DNA of 64,000 bases from Microcystis wesenbergii NRERC-220. GTDB lineage: Bacteria; Cyanobacteriota; Cyanobacteriia; Cyanobacteriales; Microcystaceae. The notes beneath the pieces are model-generated. The model saw only the letters and a list, made by a program, of their open reading frames with translations, was not told the origin of the DNA and did not search any database. The stretch is from NCBI RefSeq assembly GCF_032027425.1, contig NZ_JAVSJA010000001.1, positions 558,001 to 622,000 on the forward strand, written 5' to 3'. Below, piece by piece: positions 54,577 through 64,000 of the stretch; within the stretch, counting starts at the first letter, position 1, and every line of letters begins with the position of its first letter. A program made the position numbers and the translations under genes.

Positions 54577-55320
54577 TTAGATAGTTTCAGGATCAATGCC
54601 CAATTCTCGTAATTTTTGGGCTAATTTTTCCTTTTCTAAGATAGCTTGTTCTTTTTCGAGGATAGCCTGTTCCTTCGCTTGTCGTTCCTGTTCCCTTTCT
54701 AAAAGAATCTGTTCCTTTGCTTGTCTTTGCTCTAATTCAGCTTCTTGGGGAGTGGGAACCAATTGACCATCAACGGTAAAATAACGCAGTTTACGGTCAA
54801 ATATGCCTAAATATAATCCTAATTGTTCACTCCATAGATAACCCTGGTCATTAGCAGCAATAGCCTGATATTGTCCCTCAATTAGTCTAAATCCTTGCAA
54901 TTCTAAGGTATTAGGATCAAACCAAAAATAATTAGGAGTGCGAAAAGTATTTTGATAGAGAATTTTCTTTTTAGTGCAGTCAATATTAGCCGTAGAATCG
55001 GAAAGAATCTCGACGATTACATTGGGATATTTTCCCTGTTCTCCCCAAACCACCCAACTTTTGCGGGGACGTTTTTCTGTATCTAAAACCACAAAAAAAT
55101 CAGGACCACAGAAATCGCGCTTTTTCAGTTGTTCTTCGTTATAGTAGATAGTCAGATTACCGGAAGCATAGTAATCGTTTTTCTCTTGCCATAATAATTC
55201 TAGACAACTGAGAAGAATTATGATCTGTTGCAGGTGTAAATCACTTTCCAAGGGTGGTTCATCACTCCATAAATCGGTGGGGGGACAGGTAACTTCCGGT
55301 AAAATGTCGAGAGTTGTCAT
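54577..55320 (-). CDS. Uma2-family PD-(D/E)XK nuclease-like protein with coiled-coil tail
   Basis: 247 residues. The Uma2 core includes NLTIYYNEEQLKKRDFCGPDFFVVLD, then PRKSWVVWGEQGKYPNVIVEILSDSTANID and KKILYQNTFRTPNYFWFD. GPDFFVV and VIVEILS carry the acidic residues of the fold. After about residue 190 comes a Glu/Gln/Lys-rich coiled coil with KEQ and ILEKE repeats (QAKEQILLEREQERQAKEQAI), ending ELGIDPETI. The tail is longer than in the gene at 33254. Function unknown. The stop lies 3 bases from the hairpin terminator. Confidence 0.88.
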   Translation of the reverse strand: MTTLDILPEVTCPPTDLWSDEPPLESDLHLQQIIILLSCLELLWQEKNDYYASGNLTIYYNEEQLKKRDFCGPDFFVVLDTEKRPRKSWVVWGEQGKYPNVIVEILSDSTANIDCTKKKILYQNTFRTPNYFWFDPNTLELQGFRLIEGQYQAIAANDQGYLWSEQLGLYLGIFDRKLRYFTVDGQLVPTPQEAELEQRQAKEQILLEREQERQAKEQAILEKEQAILEKEKLAQKLRELGIDPETI

Positions 55321-55386
55321 AGTTTTTCCCCGTTATACTAGCTTTGTTTAATTATAACTGTTACGATCTTTTCTGGTCATAAAAAA

Positions 55387-57063
55387 CTAATTTTTGGCTG
55401 ACTCACGAGTAAAACTGTAGATAATTTGGGTAGCTAATTGTGGTAATTGTGAGAAATCTTCATCGGACATTTTTTGACGATCGAGTTTCATTTGTAATCC
55501 CGTCATCGAATCGTCTCCGTCGGAAATTAAAAATTCTAAGCGTTCAATTTCCGACCAATCTTTAACGTCATTTAATATCTTGTCAATAACCAAAAGGTAA
55601 GGATGGGAAGGATTTTTATACCAATTACTGCTGACACCCTGACGAATATCTAAACCTAAATGTACGATCAAAGGGGCGCGATCAAAAAGAGCATTGGCTA
55701 CTGGTCGGGTTTCTTCTTGGAGAGATAATTGATTAGCGCGACTTAACTGCCGTAATTTCTCTAATTGATGATATCTCTGGGAAATTGACGGCGGATTTTC
55801 CCCCCAACTGAGAGCGATGGTGACTAGATAGGTTTGTAGGAATAGATGTCCTAACTTTTCCGCTTTTGTGGCCAGATAATTGGAATTATAATCATTAGCC
55901 TCGATCAGCAAAGGTACTCGCTCGACTATTTCCAAACCATAGCCCTTTAATCCGGCAATTTTACGCGGATTATTGGTAATTAAACGAATATTTCTCACTC
56001 CCAAATCGTTGAGCATTTGCGCTCCCATGCCGTAATCGCGCAAATCGGCGGGAAATCCTAACCTTTCGTTGGCTTCCACCGTATCTAGTCCCATATCCTG
56101 TAAAGAATAGGCTTTTAGCTTATTAATTAAGCCAATTCCCCGTCCTTCCTGTCGCAGGTAAACCACCACCCCCAAACCGTTGTTTTCGATCATTTTTAGG
56201 GCAGCTTGTAACTGTTGCCGACAATCGCAACGCAAGGATCCCAAAGCATCCCCGGTCAGACATTCTGAGTGCATTCGTACCATTACAGGTTGATCGCCAA
56301 AGAGAGCGGGATACCCTTTCACAATAGCGATGTGTTCGGTTTGATCTAATAAATTTCGGTAAGCATAAAGCTGAAAAGTGCCGAATTGACTGGGAAAATC
56401 ACAGACCGTTTCCCGATGGACAAAGCGATCATATTTTAAGCGATAACTGATCAGATCGGCAATGCTGATTAACTTTAAATTATGTTGACGAGCGTATTCA
56501 AATAGTTGCGGTAAACGGGCCATGGAACCATCGGGATTTTGGATCTCACAGATAACTCCCGCCGGATACAACCCGGCTAATCGAGCCAGATCCACGGCTG
56601 CCTCCGTATGACCGGCGCGTTTTAAGACTCCACCGGCTTTAGCACGAATCGGGAAGACATGACCGGGACGGGTGAGATCGTCGGGACGAGTGACCGGATT
56701 AATGGCAACTTGCACGGTTTTCGCCCGATCTTCTGCCGAAATGCCAGTTTTAACCCCTAAATGGGGAGCGGCATCGATGCTAACGGTAAAAGCGGTTTGA
56801 TTGCTATCGGTGTTTTTTGTCACCATCAAAGGCAATTCGAGAGCATCAAGACGCTCTCCCGTCATTGCCAGACAGATTAAACCGCGAGCTTGCACTGCCA
56901 TGAAGTTAATCATATCGGGGGTGGCAAATTGGGCCGCACAGATTAGATCTCCTTCATTTTCGCGATTCTCATCATCAACTACGACAATGGCACGTCCGGC
57001 TTTGATTTCCGCTAAGGCAGTATCGATAGAGTCAAAAGCGATCGAAGTGAGAGTCACAGGCAT
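55387..57063 (-). CDS. ribBA: Bifunctional DHBP synthase / GTP cyclohydrolase II
   Basis: 558 residues. The N-terminal half makes 3,4-dihydroxy-2-butanone 4-phosphate (AIVVVDDENRENEGDLICAAQ, with acidic metal-binding residues, and RPGHVFPIRAKAGGVLKRAGHTEAAVD). The central part is GTP cyclohydrolase II (HSECLTGDALGSLRCDCRQQL, zinc Cys; YLRQEGRGIGLINKLKAY; LGFPADLRDYGMGAQML). Both start riboflavin synthesis. The last 160 residues are an extra domain, usual in cyanobacterial RibBA but of unknown function. It lies downstream of the cpc operon on the same strand, after a terminator. Confidence 0.97.
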   Translation of the reverse strand: MPVTLTSIAFDSIDTALAEIKAGRAIVVVDDENRENEGDLICAAQFATPDMINFMAVQARGLICLAMTGERLDALELPLMVTKNTDSNQTAFTVSIDAAPHLGVKTGISAEDRAKTVQVAINPVTRPDDLTRPGHVFPIRAKAGGVLKRAGHTEAAVDLARLAGLYPAGVICEIQNPDGSMARLPQLFEYARQHNLKLISIADLISYRLKYDRFVHRETVCDFPSQFGTFQLYAYRNLLDQTEHIAIVKGYPALFGDQPVMVRMHSECLTGDALGSLRCDCRQQLQAALKMIENNGLGVVVYLRQEGRGIGLINKLKAYSLQDMGLDTVEANERLGFPADLRDYGMGAQMLNDLGVRNIRLITNNPRKIAGLKGYGLEIVERVPLLIEANDYNSNYLATKAEKLGHLFLQTYLVTIALSWGENPPSISQRYHQLEKLRQLSRANQLSLQEETRPVANALFDRAPLIVHLGLDIRQGVSSNWYKNPSHPYLLVIDKILNDVKDWSEIERLEFLISDGDDSMTGLQMKLDRQKMSDEDFSQLPQLATQIIYSFTRESAKN

Positions 57064-57140
57064 TAAAACGAGGGAATTACTTTTATTCTACAGGTTTGCT
57101 CGATCTGCTGAGGGTCAATTTCTGCCAGTTCCCTAGAAAG

Positions 57141-57178
57141 AAGTCTCCCGGTGAACCTGACGGCTGCCCGGGAGACTT
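57141..57178 (-). terminator. cpc operon terminator
   Basis: Perfect 11-bp stem AAGTCTCCCGG (57141-57151) and CCGGGAGACTT (57168-57178), with a 16-base loop. On the minus strand it is followed by TTCTTTC just after cpcC1. It separates the operon from ribBA. Confidence 0.85.
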
Positions 57179-57200
57179 TTAGTTATCTTAAGCTAGAAAA

Positions 57201-58079
57201 TTAGTTCAAACTAGCGGGGGTGATGCTGGCAACTTTGCCACCGAGACGGTTGATCTGTTGCAGGGTGTTATTTAACTGTTCAAAGGGGACAATAACCGCT
57301 TTGCTACTGCGACGGACACTGGGATAACCCGGTTTGCTAATAGCGGCAATTTCCACGCGATAGAGCTTACCCACATCACCATAGGCCACACTACCACCAA
57401 GAGCTTTACTGGGGGTGTTGCGTTGACCAGAGGGACGATAGGCCCAACCATCGCTGCCACCGGAGGGACCGACTACTGCCGAAGCGCCGTTTTGGGCTAA
57501 TTCCACCGCTAAACGGGAGGTTTTGCCGGCAATCTGAGAGCGATCGCTGTTGGCATAACCGCGATAGAGTTGGAACATCCGGGTAAATCCCACGGTTTTT
57601 TGACCGGGTTGGCTGGCAAAACCACGATAGTAGGGAACGATGCTATCGCCGAAGTTTTCGGTATATTCGGCGGAATCGATGTAGGAGTCGATATCGGCCT
57701 CGAATCCTTTGTTTTCGTAGAGATCGAGGTGATAGACCACTTCCGACTCATCGTAGGGAGCGCGACCTAAAAGATGTTTGATATTAAGTTCGATGACGCG
57801 GGTTTGGAAGTTACCGTAGAAGAATTTGTTCTTATACAGTTCCGATTTGGCCACGGCGCGGACGAATTCCCGCACGGTGATCGAACCATTGCAGAGTAAG
57901 GATTCGGCACTGGTAAGGCGCTCGGAACGCATGATATAGTCATTGCCTAGCACCTGACGATAGACAGCGCGAATAACCGCCTGTGCGTCGTCACGGGACC
58001 AATCGGGACGTAATTCCACGGGAGCAACCTCGCTAAAAGCGGTTGTCCCTAAACGGGAAGCTGAGGTAGTAATTGCCAC
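57201..58079 (-). CDS. cpcC1: Phycobilisome rod linker, phycocyanin-associated (33-kDa type)
   Basis: 292 residues. The N-terminal linker domain (about 20-160) has the PBS_linker_poly pattern: [74 protein letters not shown], and [15 protein letters not shown]. The C-terminal part (about 235-290) is a CpcD-like domain ([22 protein letters not shown]). It sits inside the phycocyanin hexamers and fixes their order in the rod. The last gene of the cpc operon, 45 bases after cpcC2. The C1/C2 naming follows the Synechocystis order. Confidence 0.95.
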   Translation of the reverse strand: MAITTSASRLGTTAFSEVAPVELRPDWSRDDAQAVIRAVYRQVLGNDYIMRSERLTSAESLLCNGSITVREFVRAVAKSELYKNKFFYGNFQTRVIELNIKHLLGRAPYDESEVVYHLDLYENKGFEADIDSYIDSAEYTENFGDSIVPYYRGFASQPGQKTVGFTRMFQLYRGYANSDRSQIAGKTSRLAVELAQNGASAVVGPSGGSDGWAYRPSGQRNTPSKALGGSVAYGDVGKLYRVEIAAISKPGYPSVRRSSKAVIVPFEQLNNTLQQINRLGGKVASITPASLN

Positions 58080-58124
58080 TAAAGTTCTCCTACAAAAAAA
58101 TGATCATTTTCTGACCGCTCAAAA

Positions 58125-58940
58125 CTAGGCGAGAATAAGTTCGATTACCTGGCCGCCTTGACGGTTTATTTCTTGCAATTTGTTCGATAGTTGCTCGTAG
58201 GCAACGAGATACTCGCTCACACTGCGACGCACACGGGTTTGTCGTCCCGCTTTTGCGCCACTAACCACGCGCAAGCGATAGAATTTGCCCCGATCGCCCC
58301 CAGCTAATCCGGTTAAGGATTGACCGGTTCCGTTAATATAAACGGGGGAAGCACTGTTATAGGCTAGTTCCCTGGTCAGTTTTCCCTCTTTTAACGGCGC
58401 GCGATCGCTGGTCGCATAACCGCGATAGACTTGGAACAGCCGACTAAAACCGACGGTTTTCTGACCGGTTTGGGTAGCGAAACCGCGATAGTAGGGGACA
58501 ATGTTCTCACCGAAATGTTGGTTGTATTCGGGGGAATCGAAATAGGAATTAATTTCTGCTTCGTAACCCTGTTGATTGTAGAGATCGGTGTGGAAAGCGA
58601 TCTCAGCTTGATCGTAGGGAGCGCGACCGAGCAGGTGTTTATAATTCAACTCGATAAAGCGATTTTGGGGATTGCTGTGGAAAAATTTCTGCCGATATAG
58701 TTCTGATTGAGCGATCGCCCGAACAAAATCCTTGACGCTAATCGAACGATTGCGTAAGAGGGATTCTAGGCTGATTAGGCGCTCGCTGGACATCAGATGC
58801 TCGTTGCCCAAGATCTGTCGATAGGCCCCGCGGATCACCACTTCTACCTGTTCATCACTGTCGGTGGAGCGTAATTCCAAGCGGGGGGAACCGTTGTAGG
58901 GTTCAAATCCCAGTCTTTGGGCCGCTATCAAGCTAGTCAT
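58125..58940 (-). CDS. cpcC2: Phycobilisome rod linker, phycocyanin-associated (30-kDa type)
   Basis: 271 residues, paralogue of the next gene, with the same linker domain ([69 protein letters not shown]) and the CpcD-like tail ([21 protein letters not shown], then [13 protein letters not shown]). It lacks the Gly-rich 25-residue insert of cpcC1. It caps or joins phycocyanin hexamers in the outer rod. 119 bases lie between its start and the end of cpcA, within one transcript. Confidence 0.95.
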   Translation of the reverse strand: MTSLIAAQRLGFEPYNGSPRLELRSTDSDEQVEVVIRGAYRQILGNEHLMSSERLISLESLLRNRSISVKDFVRAIAQSELYRQKFFHSNPQNRFIELNYKHLLGRAPYDQAEIAFHTDLYNQQGYEAEINSYFDSPEYNQHFGENIVPYYRGFATQTGQKTVGFSRLFQVYRGYATSDRAPLKEGKLTRELAYNSASPVYINGTGQSLTGLAGGDRGKFYRLRVVSGAKAGRQTRVRRSVSEYLVAYEQLSNKLQEINRQGGQVIELILA

Positions 58941-59059
58941 CGTCGATCCTCCTGAAACTAACCTTTAATGGATATAACAAGGTCTGGAAGAACAGGTGAT
59001 TGCTAACCCTTTTGCTAACAACCTCCTGTCTTTCCAGACCAGCAGTTTTTTTGATCGGA

Positions 59060-59548
59060 CTAGCTGAGAGCGTTGATAGCGTAGTCGATATAGGAGTTGG
59101 CTTCTACCGCAGGGTCGCCACTTAAACCATGGTTGGCTTTGATATATTTGAGAGCTTCGATGTACCAGCTAGGAGACAGGTCGAAGGTGCGGTTGATTTC
59201 GTCGATACCAGCGATGAGGTACTCGTCCATCGGACCGGTTCCACCAGCAACTAAGCAGTAGGTCACCATGCGGAGGTAGTAACCGATGTCACGAGCGCAT
59301 TTGTCTTTACCGCGTTGGTCCGCCGCAAAGTTAGCCCCTTGCATTTGGGTGGTGTAGGGGTATTTGTTGTACACCGCTTGAGCTGCGCCCTGGGTTAATT
59401 GGGAAGCCTTTTCGGTTAACGCTTTAGCGGCGCTGAGGCTGGCAGCAGCTTGACGAAAACGACCGAAAGCAACTTGGATTTCGGTGCTGCTTAAGAAACG
59501 GCCTTGAGAATCAGCGGCTGCTACGGCTTCGGTAAGGGGGGTTTTCAT
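59060..59548 (-). CDS. cpcA: C-phycocyanin alpha subunit
   Basis: 162 residues. Cys84 (in [14 protein letters not shown]) is the thioether site for phycocyanobilin. Globin-like fold: [20 protein letters not shown] forms the N-terminal hairpin that pairs with beta. [13 protein letters not shown] and [17 protein letters not shown] are family blocks. With CpcB it makes the alpha-beta monomer of phycobilisome rods. The start follows GGGAGA. The 66-base spacer to cpcB is the PC-IGS marker region used for typing. Confidence 0.99.
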   Translation of the reverse strand: MKTPLTEAVAAADSQGRFLSSTEIQVAFGRFRQAAASLSAAKALTEKASQLTQGAAQAVYNKYPYTTQMQGANFAADQRGKDKCARDIGYYLRMVTYCLVAGGTGPMDEYLIAGIDEINRTFDLSPSWYIEALKYIKANHGLSGDPAVEANSYIDYAINALS

Positions 59549-59614
59549 TGTTTGGTATCTCCCAATAATCTTGCAATAAGTTTCCTACGGTTTAATTGAG
59601 ACTAGCCCCAGGGA
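59549..59614 (-). other. cpcB-cpcA intergenic spacer (PC-IGS)
   Basis: 66 bases between cpcB and cpcA with the ribosome site of cpcA (GGGAGA). This is the phycocyanin spacer commonly used to distinguish Microcystis strains. Confidence 0.9.
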
Positions 59615-60133
59615 CTAGGCGACAGCAGCGGCGGCGCGGTCGAAGTAGCTGGCAATTTCAGACATTAAAGCACTGCAATCGCCGGGGGTGACACCGTTGC
59701 GATCGTTAGCGATGGACAAAGCAGCTTCTTTCATTTTGCTTACGCCAGCAGCTACGGAAGCTCCAGGTACTCCTAAAGCTACATAGGTTTCGCGCAGACC
59801 ATTTAAGCAACGATCATCGAGAACACTGCCGTCGCCAGAGAAGGTAGCGTAGGTAACATAGCGCAAGATGATTTCCATGTCGCGTAAGCAAGCGGCCATA
59901 CGACGGCTGGTGTAGGCATTACCACCGGGGCTGATCAGTTGGGGCTGTTCAGCGAACAGGCTACGAGCGGCGTTAGCAACGATGGTGGAAGCGTTACTGG
60001 TGATCCGGTTAACAGAGTCCATCCGTTTGTTGCTCTCGGCAACCATGGCGCTCAGAGCGTCTAGTTGGGAAGGGCTTAAATATTCGCCACGAGCATCAGC
60101 TTGGGATACTACCCGGGTGAATGCGTCAAACAT
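59615..60133 (-). CDS. cpcB: C-phycocyanin beta subunit
   Basis: 172 residues. Two bilin sites are visible: Cys82 ([17 protein letters not shown]) and Cys153 ([13 protein letters not shown]). Asn in [13 protein letters not shown] is the conserved site of methylation. N-terminus [20 protein letters not shown]. It is the first gene of the operon and sets transcript level for phycocyanin, the main light-harvesting pigment. ATG at 60133 follows TAGGAGATTGTCACA on the minus strand. Confidence 0.99.
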   Translation of the reverse strand: MFDAFTRVVSQADARGEYLSPSQLDALSAMVAESNKRMDSVNRITSNASTIVANAARSLFAEQPQLISPGGNAYTSRRMAACLRDMEIILRYVTYATFSGDGSVLDDRCLNGLRETYVALGVPGASVAAGVSKMKEAALSIANDRNGVTPGDCSALMSEIASYFDRAAAAVA

Positions 60134-60632
60134 TGTGACAATCTCCTAAATTTAAATGGGCTTTGCTTGCAATCAAAATTTTCCCTCTTAAGGGATTTCA
60201 CGGTGAGTCTGGACGAGCCTTGACCGCGATTGTTGCGATTTACTTTAAGAAACCTGAAAAAACTTCATGGCTCTCTCATAAACCACTTAAGGAGGTTAAA
60301 CAAGTATCCAGCTTAACTTTTGTCTGTTATCTTGGCCCCTCAAATTAAATTTATACACTGCTGTCGAAACTTTGTTTGTTACATCTTATTAAGTTTTTTG
60401 CTGTCTTTTTGTAACAGTCACTTAACAATGACTCGATCGAGTTGGTCATCAATTCCTGACATGGCTCAAAGCCTCTCACCGTCGGGAAATCAGAGACAGC
60501 AAGGCTTTAAGGGTATAAAGGGCAGCAAGATAAAATTTTTAAGTTTTTTTTAATATTTCCCCGCTTTCCCTTCCCCTATTAGCCAAGGATTGCCCTTTCC
60601 AGCCCTCAAATACGATGAAGTTTTGTAAAGAA
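60134..60632 (-). promoter_or_regulatory. cpc operon promoter region
   Basis: About 500 bases upstream of cpcB with no gene. On the minus strand, GTTAAGTGACTGTTACAAAAA occurs at 60406-60426, a partial match to the RpaB HLR1 element. The 5' leader is probably long, as in other cyanobacteria. A purine-rich site ends it (TAGGAGA). No terminator is evident here. Confidence 0.6.
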
Positions 60633-60949
60633 GGGAGTGGGGAGTGGGGAGTGGGGAGTGGGGAGTGGGGAGTGGGGAGTGGGGAGTGGGGTGTGGGGTG
60701 TGGGGAGTGGGGTGTGGGGAGTGGGGAGTGGGGAGAAGGGTGTGGGGTGTGGGGTGTGGGGTGTGGGGAGAAGGGTGTGGGGTGTGGGGTGTGGGGAGAA
60801 GGGTGTGGGGTGTGGGGTGTGGGGTGTGGGGTGTGGGGAGAAGGGTGTGGGGTGTGGGGTGTGGGGTGTGGGGAGAAGGGTGTGGGGTGTGGGGTGTGGG
60901 GTGTGGGGTGTGGGGTGTGGGGTGTGGGGTGTGGGGAGAAGGGAGAATA
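60633..60949. repeat. Long G-rich heptamer array (GGGGTGT/GGGGAGT)n
   Basis: About 310 bp made almost entirely of 7-bp units GGGGTGT and GGGGAGT with occasional GGGAGAAGG interruptions on the plus strand. The plus strand could form G-quadruplexes. Overlapping frames here are products of the repeat, not genes. The same heptamer, as ACCCCAC, fills the middle of the MITE A copies. Confidence 0.97.
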
Positions 60950-60973
60950 AATAAAGGCAATCTCCTGAATCCT

Positions 60974-61005
60974 GACGACCGACGACCGACGACCGACGAC
61001 CGACG
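60974..61005. repeat. Heptamer array GACGACC (about 4.5 copies)
   Basis: GACGACCGACGACCGACGAC continues to GACG. A short version is at 29510-29526 inside repeat B. It lies between the G-rich array and the amidohydrolase gene. Confidence 0.9.
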
Positions 61006-61050
61006 TTAAACTAGAAATCGGTGCTCAAAAAATCTAGCCGTCCGAACCTG

Positions 61051-62274
61051 ATGATTTCCTCCTTTCCCGTTCCTAATAGCTTAAATTGCGCTCAAATTCG
61101 CCTTGCCATTCGTTGCCTGCAGCCGCAATTAGTCCACTGGCGCCGACAAATACACCAAAAACCAGAACTAGGCTTTCAAGAACATCTCACCGCCTCCTTA
61201 ATCAGTCAAACCCTGACTAAATACGGAATTGACCATCAAACCGGCATCGCCGGCACTGGAATTGTCGCCACCATCGCAGGCAGTCAACCGGGGCCAGTTT
61301 TAGCCCTGCGGGCTGATATGGATGCACTACCGATCGCCGAAGAAAACCAAGTCCCCTATCGTTCCCAACATCCGGGCCAAATGCACGCCTGTGGTCACGA
61401 TGGTCACACAGCCATCGCCCTCGGCACGGCAGTTTATATAGCACAAAACCGTCACGATGTCAAGGGGACAGTAAAAATTATTTTCCAACCCGCCGAAGAG
61501 GGGCCGGGGGGGGCGAAACCGATGATCGAAGGGGGAGTGCTGAAAAATCCCGACGTGGACGGAATTATCGGGCTGCATCTCTGGAATAATATGCCTTTAG
61601 GGACAGTGGGCGTGAAAAATGGTCCCTTAATGGCGGCGGTGGAATGTTTCGATCTCCAGATTCAAGGCCGGGGCGGCCACGGGGCAATTCCCCATCAAAC
61701 CGTCGATTCACTACTGGTGGCGGCCCAAATCGTCAACGCCTTGCAAACTATCGTCGCCCGCAACCTCAACCCCCTCGATGCCGCCGTAGTGACTGTGGGT
61801 AAATTAGCGGCGGGAACCGCTAGAAACGTGATCGCCGATAGTGCTAATCTCAGTGGGACAGTGCGCTATTTCAATCCCCAGTTAGGGGGCTATTTCCGAC
61901 AACGGATGGAAGAAATTATCGCGGGCATCTGTCAAAGTCAGGGGGCTAGTTATCAATTCGATTACTGGCAATTGTATCCCCCGGTAATCAATCATGATCA
62001 GATGGCGGAATTAGTGCGCTCAATCGCCGCACAAGTGGTGGAAACCCCAGCCGGAATCGTTCCCGAATGTCAAACCATGGGAGGGGAAGATATGTCCTTC
62101 TTTTTACAGGAAGTACCGGGCTGTTATTTCTTCTTGGGGTCCGCCAATCCCGAATTAGGATTAACCTATCCCCACCATCATCCCCGCTTTGATTTTGATG
62201 AATCGGTGTTAGCCATGGGAGTGGAGATTTTTGTCCGTTGCGTGGAAAAATTCTGTAACTCTAAGACTTTCTAG
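61051..62274 (+). CDS. M20-family amidohydrolase (IAA-amino-acid hydrolase-like)
   Basis: 407 residues from the ATG at 61051 (MISSFPVPNSLN); a GTG at 61021 would add ten residues. M20D subfamily: HQKPELGFQE, RADMDALPI (metal Asp region), MHACGHDGHTA (metal His), FQPAEEGPGGAKPMI (catalytic and metal Glu), and GGEDMSFFLQEVPGCYFFLG near the C-terminus, with GRGGHGAIPH in the dimerisation lid. It removes acyl groups from amino acids or related amides in the cytoplasm; auxin conjugates or peptides are possible but unproven. The argB gene follows 79 bases later in the same direction. Confidence 0.93.
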   Translation: MISSFPVPNSLNCAQIRLAIRCLQPQLVHWRRQIHQKPELGFQEHLTASLISQTLTKYGIDHQTGIAGTGIVATIAGSQPGPVLALRADMDALPIAEENQVPYRSQHPGQMHACGHDGHTAIALGTAVYIAQNRHDVKGTVKIIFQPAEEGPGGAKPMIEGGVLKNPDVDGIIGLHLWNNMPLGTVGVKNGPLMAAVECFDLQIQGRGGHGAIPHQTVDSLLVAAQIVNALQTIVARNLNPLDAAVVTVGKLAAGTARNVIADSANLSGTVRYFNPQLGGYFRQRMEEIIAGICQSQGASYQFDYWQLYPPVINHDQMAELVRSIAAQVVETPAGIVPECQTMGGEDMSFFLQEVPGCYFFLGSANPELGLTYPHHHPRFDFDESVLAMGVEIFVRCVEKFCNSKTF

Positions 62275-62332
62275 AAATCCGTTCAAGGTGAACAGTTTTT
62301 GTCAAACCCGAAACCGCTAAACTGGTCACTGA

Positions 62333-63241
<909 letters not shown>

Positions 63242-63409
63242 TAGTAATTACCGTACTTTTGGTTAAAAAGACTTGCCTAAAACCAGAGAGCCGGTGTACA
63301 AGTAAGTTAATAAACGCGCTTCTCGCTCCTTTGTAATGGCAAAAGTTTTAGTCTTGAGTTAGTTTAGTCGGGAAGCGCAGAATCCGAAGTTTTCATAGCA
63401 ATTGAATTT

Positions 63410-63631
63410 ATGACCAAACAAGCTGTAGCTCACCCGATGGTGAAGTTTCAACGCAAGGTTAGCAAGTGGATAGATGCAAAAGTAGTCAAACCTAGCGATA
63501 GTATCTGGAAACTGGCTCTTTTATACGGAGATGAGTGGGTATACTGGAAGCAAGAGTTGCTCGATTTCGGTTTCTCCATGCAAGACCCTCTCAGCGAAGT
63601 GGTAGCGGTAGAAGCTTGGGACGAAGAATAA
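63410..63631 (+). CDS. DUF4327-like small protein
   Basis: 73 residues: MTKQAVAHPMVKFQRKVSKW, then KPSDSIWKLALLYGDEW and KQELLDFGFSMQDPLSEV. The pattern of hydrophobic residues fits small cyanobacterial proteins of the DUF4327 type (KL..L....EW..wk.EL...F...DPL.E). No signal or membrane helix. Function unknown. It is followed by the RND adaptor gene. Confidence 0.65.
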   Translation: MTKQAVAHPMVKFQRKVSKWIDAKVVKPSDSIWKLALLYGDEWVYWKQELLDFGFSMQDPLSEVVAVEAWDEE

Positions 63632-63674
63632 GCGACCATCGACTCAAAAGCGGCTTTCTACTAGGACTATCCCC

Positions 63675-64000
63675 ATGGGATCGACTCCGATTATCCTTTC
63701 CGCTCTGGTTATCTTATCCTTAAGTGCGAGTTGTTCTCCCCAGACAGAAACCCAACCACCGCCACCAGCAGCCCGTACTACTACCGTCAACGTCACCACG
63801 GCTAAACCGGCAACCAGCGGACGCAATCTCGATTACACGGGAACTACCCGACCTTTAAAAGTCGTTTCTCTGCGATCGCAAGCCACGGGTCAGTTACTCA
63901 ATCTCCTCGTCGATGTGGGAGATGAGGTGCAATTAGGGCAAATCCTCGCTCGTGTTGATGATCGTCTCCTTGCCACCGTTGTCCGACAAGAAAAGGCTGC
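63675..64000 (+). CDS. RND efflux periplasmic adaptor, N-terminal part (runs off the window)
   Basis: Starts MGSTPIILSALVILSLSASC, a lipoprotein signal with lipobox LSASC, so Cys20 is probably lipidated and held in the inner membrane. A Pro/Thr linker follows, then the first beta barrel and lipoyl domain of an HlyD/MFP adaptor: LDYTGTTRPLKVVSLRSQAT, GQLLNLLVDVGDEVQLGQ and LARVDDRLL. It connects an RND pump to an outer membrane channel. 108 codons lie in the window; the rest and the pump gene lie beyond. Confidence 0.85.
   Translation, partial: MGSTPIILSALVILSLSASCSPQTETQPPPPAARTTTVNVTTAKPATSGRNLDYTGTTRPLKVVSLRSQATGQLLNLLVDVGDEVQLGQILARVDDRLLATVVRQEKA

Noticed and set aside
58890-58920. GGTTCAAATCCC word resembling a tRNA T-arm
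   Set aside because: It lies within the coding sequence of the rod linker gene and no cloverleaf surrounds it.
60615-61009. Several overlapping frames on both strands made of GEGWG- or HTPHPTPHT-like repeats
   Set aside because: They are the heptamer array read in different frames; 7-bp repeats leave long frames open without coding function.

Overview
The window is chromosomal DNA of a unicellular, bloom-type cyanobacterium, most likely Microcystis aeruginosa or a very close relative. The evidence is a phycocyanin operon (cpcB-cpcA-two rod linkers), psbD, psaK, the histidine kinase NblS/Hik33, a split-intein DnaE half, frequent GCGATCGC (HIP1) palindromes, and heavy decay by insertion sequences and small non-autonomous elements, which is typical of Microcystis. 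The genus call rests on gene recognition by eye; no search was run.

Layout. 1-2830 is an insertion-sequence graveyard: an IS66 remnant, a truncated M15-type peptidase cut by a decayed IS1-family element that itself carries a MITE, and a second IS66 remnant carrying a different TA-flanked MITE. 2.8-10.98 kb: an O-antigen ligase-like membrane protein, a TPR-like protein, an M42 peptidase, the C-terminal half of the DNA polymerase III alpha subunit with its intein piece, an IS1634 remnant, an aldo/keto reductase and a polysaccharide export protein. 11.1-24.1 kb: a transketolase/phosphoketolase-like enzyme, a 2OG-Fe(II) oxygenase-like protein, an OppC-like permease, a GHL10 protein, a UPF0182 protein, a PD-(D/E)XK-like protein with a 12-bp repeat, uvrB, and an unrecognised repeat protein. 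24.1-28.9 kb: a membrane protein gene split by a complete IS4-family element, then a GT39-type glycosyltransferase.

28.9-46 kb mixes housekeeping genes (aroC, sfsA, a NYN RNase, an ABC ATPase, psbD, psaK, trpF) with accessory DNA: a truncated methyltransferase, a Uma2 nuclease, an AccI-like restriction-modification pair, three dispersed repeat families and heptanucleotide repeat arrays. 46-64 kb is mostly core: SDR-folE, nblS, ddl, ribBA, cpcBAC2C1, a 310-bp G-rich heptamer array, an M20 amidohydrolase, argB, and the start of an RND adaptor gene.

How the genes fit together. Light harvesting and its control are well represented (cpc operon, a psbD copy without psbC, psaK, and NblS, which controls this class of gene). 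Cell-surface polysaccharide genes recur (O-antigen ligase-like, Wza-like exporter, GT39, GT4). Cofactor and amino-acid genes (folE, ribBA, trpF, aroC, argB, ddl) are scattered singly, as is usual in cyanobacteria. No tRNA, rRNA or CRISPR array was seen. The most notable items are the split DnaE intein, the MITE family with exact 4-bp target duplications and nested insertions, the seven-base period shared by unrelated intergenic arrays, and the RPV-repeat protein at 23.6 kb.
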